A DNA stretch of 6,904 nucleotides. Origin: Bacteroidales bacterium UBA6340 (lineage in GTDB: Bacteria > Bacteroidota > Bacteroidia > Bacteroidales > Paludibacteraceae). Positions 5,946 through 6,904 of the stretch are shown piece by piece (within the stretch, counting starts at the first letter, position 1; the number at the start of each line of letters is the position of its first letter). The notes under the pieces were generated by a model. It had not been told where the DNA came from and made no database searches. It saw only the letters and a program-made list of their open reading frames with translations. The stretch spans positions 1-6,904 of the forward strand of contig DJSG01000071.1 in assembly GCA_002440265.1 (NCBI GenBank). The letters run 5' to 3'. Both the position numbers and the translations under genes were made by a program.

Positions 5946-6904
5946 ATGAATTTCACACACCTACACGTACACTCGCAGTATTCGGTACTGGACGGAATGA
6001 GCAAAGTACCCGATATAGTGGACAAATGTCTCCGCACCGGTATGGGTGCCGTGGCGCTGACCGACCACGGTAATATGTACGGCATCAAGGAGTTGCTCGA
6101 CTACTGCAAGAAAGTAAACGGCAAGAACAAAGAAGCATGGGACGCCCGTCAGGAGGAACTGGCGCAAGCCGCAGCGGAGAAAGGCGAGACCTACGAGAAA
6201 CAGCCGTTTGTACCTTTCAAACCGATTGTGGGGTGTGAGGCATATTGTGCGCGGCGCGGGCGGCACTCTATGACCGACGAGAAAGCCGTGAACGGCGAGG
6301 GGAGGCAGTACATCATCGACCGCTCGGGCTGGCACCTGATCCTTTTGGCAAAGAACATGACGGGCTACCACAACCTGTGCAAGATTGTGAGTGCCGGCTT
6401 CATGTCGGACGCATTCAACTACACGAGCCGTATCGACAAAGATCTGCTGCAGGAGTTCCACGAGGGTATTATCTGCTCGTCGGCATGCTTGGGCGGCGAG
6501 TTGCCGCAAAAGATTATGGCAGGCGATATTGCGGGTGCGGAAGAAACGATAGAGTGGTTCAAGTCGGTGTTCGGCGAAGACTACTACATCGAGTTGCAAC
6601 GCCACCAGACCGACAAACCCGGCGGCGACCAAGAGGTGTATCAAAAGCAGAAAGAGGTAAATCCCGTGCTGATAGACCTTGCCCGCAAGCATAATGTGAA
6701 AATCATCTGCACCAACGACTCGCACTTCGTCGAAGAGGAGAACGCCGAGGCGCACGACCGACTTATCTGCCTCAGCACCAACCACTATGTGGACGACGTG
6801 AACCGCATGCACTACACCAAACAAGAGTGGCTCAAGACACCCGAAGAGATGTACAGCATATTCTCCGACATACCCGAAGCATTGGCGAACACGCAGGAGA
6901 TAGC
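5946..6904 (+). CDS. dnaE: DNA polymerase III alpha subunit DnaE, N-terminal part
   Basis: Catalytic subunit of the replicative polymerase. The first 319 codons are present (about a quarter of the usual length of over 1,100) and the frame is open to the window edge. The start MNFTHLHVHSQYSVLDG matches the family N-terminus. The segment is the PHP domain with the beginning of the following region (HLILLAKNMTGYHNLCKI at 130-147, TNDSHFVEEENAEAHDRL from 256). All nine metal ligands known from PHP-active DnaE proteins can be placed: H7, H9, D16, H41, E98, H130, C181, D258, H260. E. coli DnaE has lost several of these. A charged, probably helical insert lies at about residues 58-91, between the TDHGNMYG and GCEAYCA motifs; similar inserts occur in Bacteroidetes DnaE. 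The protein has its own promoter just upstream. Confidence 0.97.
   Translation, partial: MNFTHLHVHSQYSVLDGMSKVPDIVDKCLRTGMGAVALTDHGNMYGIKELLDYCKKVNGKNKEAWDARQEELAQAAAEKGETYEKQPFVPFKPIVGCEAYCARRGRHSMTDEKAVNGEGRQYIIDRSGWHLILLAKNMTGYHNLCKIVSAGFMSDAFNYTSRIDKDLLQEFHEGIICSSACLGGELPQKIMAGDIAGAEETIEWFKSVFGEDYYIELQRHQTDKPGGDQEVYQKQKEVNPVLIDLARKHNVKIICTNDSHFVEEENAEAHDRLICLSTNHYVDDVNRMHYTKQEWLKTPEEMYSIFSDIPEALANTQEI

Noticed and set aside
5961..6824. Leftward open frame of 287 codons opposite dnaE
   Set aside because: A valine- and leucine-rich shadow of dnaE that looks membrane-like only because it is the complement of charged codons.

Overview
The window looks like the chromosome of a member of the Bacteroidetes, most likely the order Bacteroidales. 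Four places carry the Bacteroidetes-type promoter layout (a TTTG-like -33 box, a 20-base spacer, then TAnnTTTG at -7). Most starts lack a Shine-Dalgarno sequence, the tRNA does not encode CCA, and the proteins match Bacteroidales family forms: a stand-alone 5'-nucleotidase C-terminal domain, a C69 dipeptidase with a signal peptide, and DnaE with an insert in its PHP domain. Coding DNA is moderately GC-rich and the spacers are AT-rich. I cannot name a genus.

Layout: (1) Bases 1-148 hold a chain of hairpins at the window edge and a rho-independent terminator serving leftward transcription. (2) Bases 177-4096 are a leftward three-gene unit, read in the order 5'-nucleotidase C-terminal-domain protein, secreted C69 dipeptidase, PepD (M20C) dipeptidase. 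The gaps are 22 bp and an 8-bp overlap, and one promoter sits at about 4124-4131. (3) A divergent spacer (4097-4349) carries that promoter and a rightward one for an SDR oxidoreductase (4350-5108). (4) Directly after the SDR gene lies the wreck of an HPr-kinase-like ATP-binding protein (about 5111-5383) with two in-frame stops and both ends missing. (5) A 16-bp perfect stem (5389-5423) can act as a terminator in both directions, facing the wreck on one side and a leftward tRNA-Arg(ACG) on the other. (6) A 441-bp spacer holds the tRNA promoter, an array of nine 11-bp units (5750-5848), and the promoter of dnaE. (7) dnaE (DNA polymerase III alpha subunit) starts at 5946 and runs off the right edge; all nine expected PHP-domain metal ligands are present.

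How the genes fit together: the leftward unit looks like a nutrient-salvage operon. A periplasmic dipeptidase and a cytosolic dipeptidase would act one after the other on small peptides, with an envelope protein related to nucleotide breakdown ahead of them. The SDR gene, tRNA and dnaE are ordinary chromosomal genes with no evident link to that operon. I see no mobile element, CRISPR array, phage gene or defence system. The least explained parts are the 11-bp array in front of dnaE, the kinase relic, and the hairpin chain at the left edge.
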